DNA of 40,406 bases from a bacterium (GCA_017409065.1 JAFQTK010000017.1:1-40406); one strand, 5' to 3'. Positions 16,219-24,223 are shown, numbered from the stretch's first letter. Notes: a model not told the origin generated them from the letters alone. Translations and numbers: made by a program.

Positions 16219-18132
16219 TCAACCTCCGTGTTTATTTAACAAAATTTCAATATATTTGTCAAGTTCTTCCACTAATAACGGTTTATCCGCTTTTAATAAC
16301 TCGATTAAATCGGGTCTACTTATCGACAACGTACCATAATTAGCTACGATTTCTTTAACTCTATTATCAAACTGGCTATAATATTTAGAGCCATGTCCGT
16401 ACGATACAACTTTACTATCTCTAAATTTACCTTTACTTAGAGCGTCGTAAATGTCTTGTAAGTTGTTTACTCCTCCACCCATATTAGAGCGTTGTAAATT
16501 ATCGGTTTCTAATTCCATTTTATTTCGGATTTTAACCCATTCTTTTTTATATGTATCGTATGGTAAACCGTTTCTATACTTCTCTTTTAGGTTATTAAAC
16601 AACGGTATGTATTTCTTTTTAGTTTGATTAGCTATATCTAAACAATTATTGTTAAAATCAGCGAATAAGTTACGCACCTTACCACTCATTTTAGAGTTAG
16701 TAGTCATAACAGCTTTAATTAAGTCGTTATTATTTAAGCTACTATACCAATTATTATAACCACCGCTCATTAAATCGATTAAGTGCATATTTTCATGTAA
16801 AACAGTATTGATATTAGGTATATCGTTTATATCTTTGATATTAGGTATGGTTAATTTCACATTAGAGGGCTCGTATAATCCCTCGTTATAAGATAATGCG
16901 TAATTTTTACCATGTGATATTTTAAAATTAACGTTTTGCATTTTACCCATTAAACCGTAGGCTTTAACAACTTTAGGGTCAGCATTTTTACGACTATTGA
17001 TATAATCAACTAAAATTTGAGTGTTTTTAACCTCTTTACCAGTCTTAAAGGTAGTTGGGAAATTATCAACTGTAAGTACTGGTTTATCAACAGTATTTTT
17101 AGTCGATTTCTTCACATTATTTTTAGGTTTAGTAATTAACCCGTTCTTTTTAGCCCATTCTTTATAAGATATATTGTCGATTAACTCACTCTTACCAGTT
17201 TTGGGGTTTCTAGCTCTACGTTTTAGAGTATTTTCAGTTTCCTCATCAACGTACCCCCTAGTTTTACTACGGCAATTAGGGTGGAGCGGAGGATAATTAA
17301 TACCCTCTTTCTTGTCTTTGTAAGCAAACTTTTTACCGTCCATGTTTTGGCACTTCTCACTTGTACGGCTATCTAAAGTAGCTACAAAAACGTAATAATC
17401 AACGCCCAGCTCCTCGTAAGCCATAGCGTCAGCCATATTATTAAAGTGATTTGTTTCAGTTCTTACTAAACGCTCAGCGTAGTATTTACTAACATCAAAT
17501 CTCTCTCTAACTTGTTTAGATGTTTTCTCTATACTTTGACCGCTTAACATGGCTCCACCTAAAATCTCGCTCAAACTTTGAGCCAAGATATCAGTATTAC
17601 CCCATACACGCTCACTATAATTAAGACCGCTCCAGCGTTCGTTAAGTATAGAGTCCAACATATTTTTATCTATCTTATTGAAAGTAAAATTATACCCCGT
17701 TCCCATTTGAGTATCATAAACAGCCTTATAGTAGCTATCGTTTATAACGCCCTTATAAGCCATTGTATGCTCTAGTTCTTCTTTAGGGTATATTTGCTTA
17801 GCCTTAGCATATATTTGAGCTTGTATTTGCTCCAAACGAGATATACGAGCTTTGTAGTTATTCTTTATGTATTTATCTAAACCTTGGCGTTGCATTTGCT
17901 CCCAAGTTTTAGCCGTTTCACTACGAGTAAGTAGCTCTTTTAATTTATTAACATCTAATCCAGTTTCTTTAGAGTAATTTCTATAGACGCTGGCTATTTC
18001 TCGGTCAATATCTTTATAAGCCTTATCGTATATCTTTTTAATACGTTTAATGTACTCCTCGCTCATTTTCTCGGAGTCACTCAAACGTTTTAAAGCTCTT
18101 TTATCCCAGTAGTTCTCGGTTTGTTTAGCCAT
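16219..18132 (-). CDS. MuF minor head protein with C-terminal metallopeptidase-like domain
   Basis: 637 residues. Residues 1-300 are the MuF minor head protein: helical start, then RTETNHF (about 224-230), TLDSRTSEKC (252-261) and YPPLHPNCR (280-288), the signature of the Mu F / SPP1 gp7 family, which is ejected with the DNA. Residues about 300-355 are a linker. Residues about 356-637 are an added domain with HENMH at 446-450 (HExxH, zinc peptidase-type) and E592 in VKEIVANYG as a possible third ligand. Plain MuF proteins are about 300-350 residues, so the tail is a fusion like the MuF polymorphic toxins. Confidence 0.88.
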   Translation of the reverse strand: MAKQTENYWDKRALKRLSDSEKMSEEYIKRIKKIYDKAYKDIDREIASVYRNYSKETGLDVNKLKELLTRSETAKTWEQMQRQGLDKYIKNNYKARISRLEQIQAQIYAKAKQIYPKEELEHTMAYKGVINDSYYKAVYDTQMGTGYNFTFNKIDKNMLDSILNERWSGLNYSERVWGNTDILAQSLSEILGGAMLSGQSIEKTSKQVRERFDVSKYYAERLVRTETNHFNNMADAMAYEELGVDYYVFVATLDSRTSEKCQNMDGKKFAYKDKKEGINYPPLHPNCRSKTRGYVDEETENTLKRRARNPKTGKSELIDNISYKEWAKKNGLITKPKNNVKKSTKNTVDKPVLTVDNFPTTFKTGKEVKNTQILVDYINSRKNADPKVVKAYGLMGKMQNVNFKISHGKNYALSYNEGLYEPSNVKLTIPNIKDINDIPNINTVLHENMHLIDLMSGGYNNWYSSLNNNDLIKAVMTTNSKMSGKVRNLFADFNNNCLDIANQTKKKYIPLFNNLKEKYRNGLPYDTYKKEWVKIRNKMELETDNLQRSNMGGGVNNLQDIYDALSKGKFRDSKVVSYGHGSKYYSQFDNRVKEIVANYGTLSISRPDLIELLKADKPLLVEELDKYIEILLNKHGG

Positions 18133-18148
18133 AGACTAACACCTCCTA

Positions 18149-19525
18149 CTACTCGTCGTCTTTATTATCTTGGTTTCCGACATTATTGTCGGTAACATTA
18201 GCGTCAGCTATCTCATTGTATTGATAAGCTAAATCATAAGGGCTTTTTGGTTTAGCCTCGTCCTCTTGTTTTTTAGCCTCGATAATATCGCTAGCGTCTT
18301 TTACGAAAGATAATTGAGATATTAAAGTCTCAGTATCCACTACGTCAGTTAAGTTATTAATCATTTGTGATATTTCAAAGTCGTTGCTTGGTAAATTACG
18401 TTTAAATATAGCGTCTACGTCCTCAACTGGTACCTCTTGCATTTTAGCTCTAGTAGTTAGGAAGTTATTATATAATTTAAAACGCTCCATTAAACCTTTT
18501 TCCATATAACGCTCTTTATTTTTAATATTTTGCTCGAACGCAAGCAATTTATATCTAATTGCTACCCCACTTGAATTACCAACAAAGTTAGTATCGCTCA
18601 TATTAGGCACCATAGATATTTTATGTATATCGTTTTCGATATTTTGTCTTAGTATATCAACGTCAGCCTCTTGTAGAGTCTTAATTAAATACTCAGCTCT
18701 AGCGTCAACTGGTACGTCCGCTAACATACGTGACTCTCTTAACATATCGGCTTGTTCCGAGTCAAAGTCCATACCATATAACACTAAAATAGCGTCTACC
18801 AATTGCTCTTTATCATTGATACGGTCACTTTGTAACAAGTTATAAGCGTCAATTAAACTTAATACTGGCTCAAAGTCTCCTAAAAGCTCGGGATTATTCT
18901 TATAACATATAAAAGGTACATCTCCAAAAGCGTGAGGCTCACTTTTTCCTACTTGTTGTAGGCTCCTTGAATATGATTTATATGTTCTTACCTCGTTTTT
19001 ATCAGCGTAAATTATCTCATAATAACTAAATTTATCGCCCTTTTTAACTTCTCTATAATTTAATCCAAATAATTTGTTATGCTCTACAGTATCGTCATAT
19101 ACGATAATTGTATTTTTGTTATCCACTTCACAACTTCTAGGCTCAGCGTTCTCATTAGCATAGACATATTCATATTGCATACCAAAAATAGAGACGTCTT
19201 TAGCTATTTCACTATCTAAGTCATTGATAGTTTGCTTTTTATATTCCGCTAATAAAGGCTCGATATCGTGTTCTCCATTATTAACTTGATAGTCAACTGG
19301 GTTTCCCAATAAGTAACCTACATTAGTATCGGTAATATATTTAGCATGGTTTACAACCACTTTATTATTACTTAATCTATCGTCTTTGGTACGGTCACAA
19401 ATACCATGTTTACCAAAGTAATAGTTTTCTAACATCTTAAATCTACTCTTAACTTTCTCGTTATAGTCTATAACTTCGTTAAGTACTTGATTTGTTATCT
19501 TTGTATCTTTAGGTAAAGTATACAT
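18149..19525 (-). CDS. Portal protein (SPP1 gp6 family)
   Basis: 458 residues, the usual length. The N-terminal Y-N-E-K-V-K-S-R-F and NYYFGKHGI pattern, the conserved NKVVVNHAKYITDTNVGYLLGNP region (about 51-73), and the helical stem and acidic tail (DDE end) match SPP1-type portals. It forms the dodecameric DNA gate at one capsid vertex and works with the terminase. Follows TerL by 12 bases. Confidence 0.95.
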   Translation of the reverse strand: MYTLPKDTKITNQVLNEVIDYNEKVKSRFKMLENYYFGKHGICDRTKDDRLSNNKVVVNHAKYITDTNVGYLLGNPVDYQVNNGEHDIEPLLAEYKKQTINDLDSEIAKDVSIFGMQYEYVYANENAEPRSCEVDNKNTIIVYDDTVEHNKLFGLNYREVKKGDKFSYYEIIYADKNEVRTYKSYSRSLQQVGKSEPHAFGDVPFICYKNNPELLGDFEPVLSLIDAYNLLQSDRINDKEQLVDAILVLYGMDFDSEQADMLRESRMLADVPVDARAEYLIKTLQEADVDILRQNIENDIHKISMVPNMSDTNFVGNSSGVAIRYKLLAFEQNIKNKERYMEKGLMERFKLYNNFLTTRAKMQEVPVEDVDAIFKRNLPSNDFEISQMINNLTDVVDTETLISQLSFVKDASDIIEAKKQEDEAKPKSPYDLAYQYNEIADANVTDNNVGNQDNKDDE

Positions 19526-19537
19526 TTCACACCTCCT

Positions 19538-20764
19538 CTATAGCCCTCTAGGTTTATTAACCACTTTAGGCGTTTTAATTCCTTTAATGTATTTATTTAA
19601 TCCGTATCTTATAGCGTCTATCGTATGGTTAAATGTATCGACTGGCTCATTTATGTACTCTCCAGTCTTTTTATCTTTCTTCCAAGTGTAATTGTCTAAC
19701 TCCTCGATAACTTTAAAACAACGTTCATCAACAATAAGCTCATATTGTTGTATCCATTGTATCCCGTGTATGATAGAGTCTTTACCTTTTACAGTAGGCT
19801 CTATGTTAACACCACTAGACTTAATCTCGTCTATGGATTTAGGCTCGGCACTATCTCCAAACGATTTATCTTTATGTAGTCCCAAGTCCGTCATTGTCTC
19901 AGCTATCTCGTTGTTTTTCATACCTCGTTTAACATACTCGCCATATACGTATATTTTCTTTTTTATAGTATCTATAAAGCCCCAAACAATAGCCGAGGGG
20001 TCATTTATATAACCGAAGTCAAGACCTATCCAACGTTTAAGACCTTGTATGTCTTTCTCGCTTATTATCTTAGTCGTATATGTAGGGAATACTAACTTAT
20101 CTAAAGTAGCAAATTCTCCTAAACAATAAATACGATAATAAGCTGGGTTACGGTCTTTTAATCGTTCTAGTTCTTGTTTGTACTCCTCACTTAAAAACTT
20201 ATTATCTAAGTAAGTAGTTTTAATTACCTTAACGTTTAACGGTAATTCTCTAACAAAGAAATAATCATATACCCAGTTCTTTTTAGAGATAGGGTTAAAC
20301 ATAAGATATATTTGTGGGTAGTCTACCAAAGCTCTTAGACGTAAATTTAATTGTGTAAAATCGTCCTCGTTTAATTCGGTAGCCTCTTCAATAACAATGT
20401 CAGTTATACCGTCAATAGATTTAATCTTTTCGGGGTCGTCTAATCCCTTAAAAACAAAAATAGAGCCATTAGGTAGCTCTATCTCAAAGTCACTTCTATT
20501 AATTCTACAAGCGTTATAAAAACCACTGTTATGTATATGTGTTATTATTAGACTCCAAATACTATCTTTGATAGTACGTTGTATCTTACGTATAACTAAC
20601 ACTTTTCTTTTAGATTTTAAGGCTTTTAAGTATATCTTTTGAGTAGCACCATAAGACTTACCACTACCAGCACCACCGTAATAAACCTCTATTCTATGAG
20701 AATAATCGTTTATGGTATCGTATATCCATTTGTTAAATATCGCTGGGTTTAATACTCTAGGCAT
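19538..20764 (-). CDS. Terminase large subunit
   Basis: 408 residues, DNA-packaging motor and headful or cohesive-end nuclease. Walker A is GGAGSGKS at 30-37, Walker B and catalytic Glu are VIEEATE at 124-130, the coupling motif lies near LMFNP (about 154-158), and the nuclease domain starts at about 245 with the first catalytic Asp at 249 (GLDFG) and further acidic residues near FGDSAEP and TFNHTIDAIRY. Phage_terminase_3 type pattern. Confidence 0.96.
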   Translation of the reverse strand: MPRVLNPAIFNKWIYDTINDYSHRIEVYYGGAGSGKSYGATQKIYLKALKSKRKVLVIRKIQRTIKDSIWSLIITHIHNSGFYNACRINRSDFEIELPNGSIFVFKGLDDPEKIKSIDGITDIVIEEATELNEDDFTQLNLRLRALVDYPQIYLMFNPISKKNWVYDYFFVRELPLNVKVIKTTYLDNKFLSEEYKQELERLKDRNPAYYRIYCLGEFATLDKLVFPTYTTKIISEKDIQGLKRWIGLDFGYINDPSAIVWGFIDTIKKKIYVYGEYVKRGMKNNEIAETMTDLGLHKDKSFGDSAEPKSIDEIKSSGVNIEPTVKGKDSIIHGIQWIQQYELIVDERCFKVIEELDNYTWKKDKKTGEYINEPVDTFNHTIDAIRYGLNKYIKGIKTPKVVNKPRGL

Positions 20765-20769
20765 TTACA

Positions 20770-21174
20770 CTACTCCTTAACAAACCAGTCAGTATCAACA
20801 ATAGTAACCTCTCTTTTTTCGATAAATCCACCTTTAGCTTTAGCTAATAACTCACTAGCTTTAAGTCTATTTTTCATAAACTCCTCTTCGTTATTAAAGG
20901 TATCAGTCCAAAACTTAAATATATCCTCAAGCTCAGCGATACTATCTTCTTTTATTTCGCTACTAAGTTCTAATCTACGTTGCTCTAATAGTTCTTTGAA
21001 TTTAATACTATTTTGATAACCCATAGATTTTAAACTACTATTACTACCAGTGTATCCAGCATTACGAGAGGCGGTAGTATAATCGTTACATTTAATATAC
21101 TCGTCTATCCAACGTTCTTGTTTAGGAGTTAGTGGGTCGCCTATTTTGTACGGTTTTAACCTTGTCATATCCAT
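20770..21174 (-). CDS. Terminase small subunit
   Basis: 134 residues, Terminase_2-type. An N-terminal DNA-binding helix-turn-helix (LTPKQERWIDEYI ... DYTTASRNAGYTGS, about 16-46) recognises the packaging site; a central oligomerisation helix (about 65-115) follows, and the end (WFVKE) probably contacts TerL. Five bases before TerL. Confidence 0.9.
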   Translation of the reverse strand: MDMTRLKPYKIGDPLTPKQERWIDEYIKCNDYTTASRNAGYTGSNSSLKSMGYQNSIKFKELLEQRRLELSSEIKEDSIAELEDIFKFWTDTFNNEEEFMKNRLKASELLAKAKGGFIEKREVTIVDTDWFVKE

Positions 21175-21198
21175 ACCGCACCACCTCCTTTACTAACA

Positions 21199-21417
21199 TT
21201 ATTCTTTGTCAGTTTTTGCGGATTTAGGTTTAGACTCTTTAACTACGATTTGATATCTAGTACCATATAAAGTAATAAAGATTTTACCGTCTTTATTTGG
21301 GGTAACTTCAATAATATTTTTATCCATAATAGCGTCCTCCTTTACGTCTATATTAGCAAGTATAAAAGTTATGCTAGCCCATAATAACATTAAAATAAGT
21401 ATTAAAAACTGTAACAT
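21199..21417 (-). CDS. Small membrane protein with a second internal start
   Basis: From the ATG after AGGAG it has 72 residues: one membrane segment (about 2-22) and a soluble part (KDGKIFITLYGTRYQIVVKE). Inside the frame, at 21327, an ATG with a better site (AGGAGG, seven bases away) would give only the 42-residue soluble domain. The gene may thus make a membrane-bound and a free form, or the short form alone may be the real product. It is the first gene behind the candidate late promoter. Function unknown. Confidence 0.6.
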   Translation of the reverse strand: MLQFLILILMLLWASITFILANIDVKEDAIMDKNIIEVTPNKDGKIFITLYGTRYQIVVKESKPKSAKTDKE

Positions 21418-21440
21418 AACCACGCTCCTAACATAGAAAA

Positions 21441-21472
21441 AAAGGACGCCCGCCGTCTAGGGTCGTCCTTTT
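21441..21472 (-). terminator. Terminator-like hairpin in the late leader
   Basis: Minus strand AAAGGACG ... CGTCCTTTTTTT with a GC-rich loop (ACCCTAGACGGCGGG). It is shaped as a strong rho-independent terminator after the activator gene. It also lies downstream of the candidate late promoter, so late transcription would have to read through it. Confidence 0.85.
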
Positions 21473-21486
21473 ATATGTATTTCTAC

Positions 21487-21527
21487 ATTATACATTTTAA
21501 CATCTTTTTTACTGGAATTTCACTGGA
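21487..21527 (-). promoter_or_regulatory. Candidate activator-dependent late promoter
   Basis: Minus strand TATAAT (21492-21487) has TCCAGT (21516-21511) at 18 bases upstream in the -35 place, a poor match to TTGACA. A second TCCAGT (21527-21522) lies 11 bases, one helical turn, further up, with the flanking AAA also repeated. A weak -35 with a direct repeat is what an activator-dependent promoter looks like. It overlaps the end of the ArpU/RinA-like gene and precedes packaging genes. Confidence 0.6.
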
Positions 21528-22005
21528 GTTTTTCAAAGTTAGATATCTTTTTAATATCTTTCTTGATTTTACTATAGTAATTCTTCCATATCGTACTAGT
21601 ATCTTTACCCGTCTCCTCAGCTATAATATCAACGGCTTTAGTAATATTAGTACCTTTATATACTATTTCGTAGAATAACTTATACTCTATCCCACTCATT
21701 TTAGATAAAGTAACGCTCATTATTTCTAAATATCCCTCTAACTTTTCAATACGAGTTTGTTGATATTCTATCTCTTGTTCTATCGACATACCAGTACCTA
21801 TATCAACGGTATTAATTTCGTCGAGATAATCAGCCATTTTATCAGCATTAACTTTACTTTCATCAACGGATACCTCTTTAGGTTTAGTTGTTATAGGGAA
21901 ATAGTTAGCGTAAATAGTTATTTTCTTATCTATCACTAGATTTAGCCTTGTTTTAGCCATTTCTAGCTCACATTTAGTATCAGTGTAGTTACGTAAGGTA
22001 TACAT
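21520..22005 (-). CDS. Late transcription activator (ArpU/RinA-like)
   Basis: 161 residues. The N-terminal part is coiled coil (IEQEIEYQQTRIEKLEGYLE, about 75-95); the C-terminal part has a sigma-70 region 4-like helix-turn-helix (MSGIEYKLFYEIVYKG ... VDIIAEETGKDTSTIWKNYYS, about 105-150). ArpU/RinA proteins stand at the end of the early operon and switch on the late genes. Its position, followed by a candidate late promoter and then TerS, fits this role. Confidence 0.85.
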   Translation of the reverse strand: MYTLRNYTDTKCELEMAKTRLNLVIDKKITIYANYFPITTKPKEVSVDESKVNADKMADYLDEINTVDIGTGMSIEQEIEYQQTRIEKLEGYLEIMSVTLSKMSGIEYKLFYEIVYKGTNITKAVDIIAEETGKDTSTIWKNYYSKIKKDIKKISNFEKLQ

Positions 22006-22019
22006 ATAGTTAACCCTCC

Positions 22020-22478
22020 TTATTCTTTATTGTTTTGAGCTACATTAGGTATACAGTTGTTATCTCCATAAAAAACTTTAGTTAAGCTCTCGCTAACATT
22101 TTTAATAGCGTTTTCCATAGCCCCAATAAGTCCACCATTATAACTAACAATATTATCAACTTTAACCAACTCTAAATCTAAGCTATCAAGACAGTCAGCA
22201 CATTGATTAAATCTTAATTCTTTAATTCGGTATGTATCGCCATTATAGATAAAGATTTCAGTATCTTTACTTTTGATAGCACTAATCAAAGCGTCATTTT
22301 TTAATTTAGCCTCACTCATAAGACCTTTGTAATATCTCTTTAATTCCTCGTTAACTTCCATTAAAGAGTTATTCCTACTAGTCAGTTTACTTATTTCTAA
22401 TTTATCATTAGTTGAATTCTTTTTTAATCTTAGTATTTCAGCCTCTAACTCAGCTATACGTATATCTTTTCTACTCAC
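22020..22478 (-). CDS. Coiled-coil early protein of unknown function
   Basis: 152 residues; starts with GTG seven bases after AGGAGG. Residues 5-70 are a continuous coiled coil, followed by a beta hairpin (TEIFIYNGDTYRIKELRF) and a CADC pair (about 93-96). The N-terminal coil is reminiscent of spacer or DNA-associated phage proteins. Sits just before the late activator; not recognised. Confidence 0.65.
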   Translation of the reverse strand: MSRKDIRIAELEAEILRLKKNSTNDKLEISKLTSRNNSLMEVNEELKRYYKGLMSEAKLKNDALISAIKSKDTEIFIYNGDTYRIKELRFNQCADCLDSLDLELVKVDNIVSYNGGLIGAMENAIKNVSESLTKVFYGDNNCIPNVAQNNKE

Positions 22479-22638
22479 AAGTAACCTCCTCGGCTATCTC
22501 AATAAGCTCGCCGTTTAATTTTTCAGCTAATTTCTCAGCAACCTCTTTATTGAAACTTCTCATCATTTCCATAGATAAAGTAACTTCTCCATATAAAGCA
22601 TTTCTAACATAATACTCCCCAACTTTTATAACGTACAT
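22471..22638 (-). CDS. Small early protein (55 aa)
   Basis: ATG after GGGAGGT gives 55 residues (starts MYVIKVGEYYVRN, ends EIAEEVTCE). A short beta start is followed by a helical, acidic second half. Its stop overlaps the GTG start of the next gene by eight bases, which supports real, coupled translation. Similar short proteins starting with a YVI.VG.YYV strand are common in Firmicutes phages. Function unknown. Confidence 0.68.
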   Translation of the reverse strand: MYVIKVGEYYVRNALYGEVTLSMEMMRSFNKEVAEKLAEKLNGELIEIAEEVTCE

Positions 22639-22641
22639 ATA

Positions 22642-22797
22642 TTACCTCCCAATAATTCTAATCTCTTTACCACGATATATATTTCGTAGTTCTACCAAAT
22701 CACTAACCAACATTGGTTTATAAGTGAAAATTAAATTCTTATTATAGTTATAAAATAATATGTAATGTTTAAATTTAACTATAGCGTCGTAACTCAC
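22642..22797 (-). CDS. Small early protein (51 aa)
   Basis: Starts with GTG that overlaps the stop of the gene before it (GTGA), and gives 51 residues: a strand-rich half (KHYILFYNYNKNLIFTY) and a helix plus basic end (RNIYRGKEIRIIGR). The tight overlap on one side and a four-base gap with a shared ribosome site on the other make it part of the operon. Not recognised. Confidence 0.6.
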   Translation of the reverse strand: MSYDAIVKFKHYILFYNYNKNLIFTYKPMLVSDLVELRNIYRGKEIRIIGR

Positions 22798-22976
22798 TCG
22801 AATTCCTCCTCGTCAGCCACACGATAACCACTTTGTATAATTTTATTTAATTGAATAGCCTCTTTAACATTTCCAGTTATTTTATAAACTTGATATAAGC
22901 CATATCTTCCATAATCTTTTATCTTTTTTAATTCAACCAAAACCTCTTTCCCTTTAACATTCTTAATTATTTTCAT
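22794..22976 (-). CDS. Small early protein (60 aa)
   Basis: 60 residues, basic N-terminus (MKIIKNVKGKEVLVELKKIK), then KITGNVKEAIQLNKIIQSGYRV and an acidic end. It is the first gene left of the iteron region. The ribosome site is weak (GGGAAAG). No known domain; short phage proteins of this type are often regulators or host-takeover factors, which is only a guess here. Confidence 0.62.
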   Translation of the reverse strand: MKIIKNVKGKEVLVELKKIKDYGRYGLYQVYKITGNVKEAIQLNKIIQSGYRVADEEEFE

Positions 22977-22989
22977 ACTTTCCCTTTCT

Positions 22990-23300
22990 ATCGTCTACAC
23001 TTTGGTTACACTTTGTCTACACTTTTGAAAACAAAGTGTAACCGTGCAAACCCTTATAAATAAAGGGCTCGTGAGGTTTGTCTACACTTTCTACACTTTT
23101 TTTCGTTATTCTTTTTTTTTTTTCTTATTCTTTTTTTCTTTTTTTATATTTATTTTTTATTTATTTTTTAATTTATTAAAGAAAAAAGTGTAGAAGTGTA
23201 GAAAATTAGCTCAAACCCTTATAAATAAAGGGCTCCAGCGTCTACACTTTTAAAATAAAAGTGTAGAAAAGTGTAGAATTTAGCCCTAAAAGTGTAGAAT
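22990..23300. repeat. Iteron-rich intergenic region, candidate replication origin
   Basis: Twelve copies of TCTACACTTT or its complement (three with TTACACTT or shorter variants) at about 22994, 23006, 23016, 23033, 23081, 23090, 23185, 23194, 23241, 23257, 23267 and 23288. The first group includes a perfect 12-bp inverted repeat GGTTACACTTTG/CAAAGTGTAACC. Back-to-back pairs on both sides point toward a central 80-base AT-rich, strand-biased (T-rich on plus) tract at 23100-23180 that could melt. Nothing codes between 22977 and 23377. Iterons plus an AT-rich tract among replication genes is the form of a phage origin. Confidence 0.72.
23047..23235. repeat. Perfect 24-bp direct repeat with internal hairpin in the origin region
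   Basis: The same 24 bases, beginning CAAACCCTTATAAATAAAGG, occur at 23047-23070 and at 23212-23235, 165 bases apart, one on each side of the AT-rich tract. Each contains CCCTT-ATAAATA-AAGGG, which can form a small cruciform. The copies frame the tract symmetrically, which suggests a role in initiation. Confidence 0.85.
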
Positions 23301-23377
23301 TTCGTTACTTTTTTCGCTGTAATTTCTTATAACCATTAATAGTATTTAGTTCATTTTTTAATATTTTTATCTCTTTT

Positions 23378-23599
23378 TTAGTTTCTTTTATTAATTGGCT
23401 CTTGAGATACAGTAAATACTTTATCTCTTTTTCTCGGTCTTTCATTTTCTTTAGGCTGGATATTAACGTCGTCTTTAAGACTTGGTATTCTATCCCATAA
23501 CTCGTATACTATTTGGTTATACTCCATTTCTAAATTATTCATTTCAACCATAATTTGATTTATTCTATCAACTAAATCTTTTATGCTTTTATCTTTCAT
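23378..23599 (-). CDS. Small coiled-coil early protein (73 aa)
   Basis: 73 residues: a coiled-coil half (VDRINQIMVEMNNLEMEYNQ) and a basic, proline-containing C-terminal part (NERPRKRDKV). It starts three bases after the ligase stop with a weak ribosome site, so it is probably coupled to the ligase gene. It is the last gene right of the iteron region. Not recognised. Confidence 0.62.
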   Translation of the reverse strand: MKDKSIKDLVDRINQIMVEMNNLEMEYNQIVYELWDRIPSLKDDVNIQPKENERPRKRDKVFTVSQEPINKRN

Positions 23600-23602
23600 A
23601 AT

Positions 23603-24223
23603 CTACTCGCCTCTATCAAAATGTTCTTGTAGTTTACCGTTTTTCATACGTACATATTTTCTAATAGTATTGTTGACATTTACCACAAAGCCCTCAACAT
23701 CTCTTTTAGTTTTCTCAACATACTTACTGTATAAAATATCTAGTTTATCCTTATCGGGTATATATTCTATTTCATAAGCCATTGGTACAACTCCTAGACA
23801 TTTTGGAATTTCCAAGCTCTCAAATGGATAAATGAATAAATCGTGATTATAGTAGATGTTATATAAGTTAAAATCGTCGTCGATATTGGCTTTAGCAAAC
23901 ATATAAAATCTTTTATCAAACTCGTCAACTGTATATTTTAATCTACCCATACCTAGCCACTCGCCACAAATAACAGCGTCATTTCTAATTTGTTCTAGCT
24001 CATTTTTATTATCCATAAGCCATTGATATAGACCCTTATACAATACGTCTTTATGCTCCTCAATTTCGGCTAAACTTAGTATCGTTTTACGTTGAGCGAT
24101 ATATAAAATATCGTCTTTTTTAAAGATACATAAGTTAGAGCCGTCTAATTTTTCGGTAATTTGTACCGACGCCCCACTACAACTAACTCGTTTAGTCTTT
24201 GGGTAAATTTCTTTCTTTATCAT
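23603..24223 (-). CDS. RNA ligase-like nucleotidyltransferase (Rnl2 type)
   Basis: 206 residues with the ordered motifs of covalent nucleotidyltransferases: motif I EKLDGSN with the adenylated Lys at 25, a following R-x-T segment near 45, GEWLG (about 88-92, motif III-like), RFYMFAKAN (about 105-113, IIIa), DVEGFVV (about 176-182, IV) and IRKYVRMKNGKL (about 187-198, V). Motif IV as EGFV is typical of Rnl2/editing-type RNA ligases. Only the catalytic domain is present. It would seal nicked RNA or DNA; in phages such ligases repair tRNAs cut by host defence. The substrate here is unknown. Confidence 0.85.
   Translation of the reverse strand: MIKKEIYPKTKRVSCSGASVQITEKLDGSNLCIFKKDDILYIAQRKTILSLAEIEEHKDVLYKGLYQWLMDNKNELEQIRNDAVICGEWLGMGRLKYTVDEFDKRFYMFAKANIDDDFNLYNIYYNHDLFIYPFESLEIPKCLGVVPMAYEIEYIPDKDKLDILYSKYVEKTKRDVEGFVVNVNNTIRKYVRMKNGKLQEHFDRGE

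Noticed and set aside
22990-23300. CRISPR array
   Set aside because: Repeats are only about ten bases, lie in both orientations at irregular spacing and surround an AT tract; no cas genes are present.
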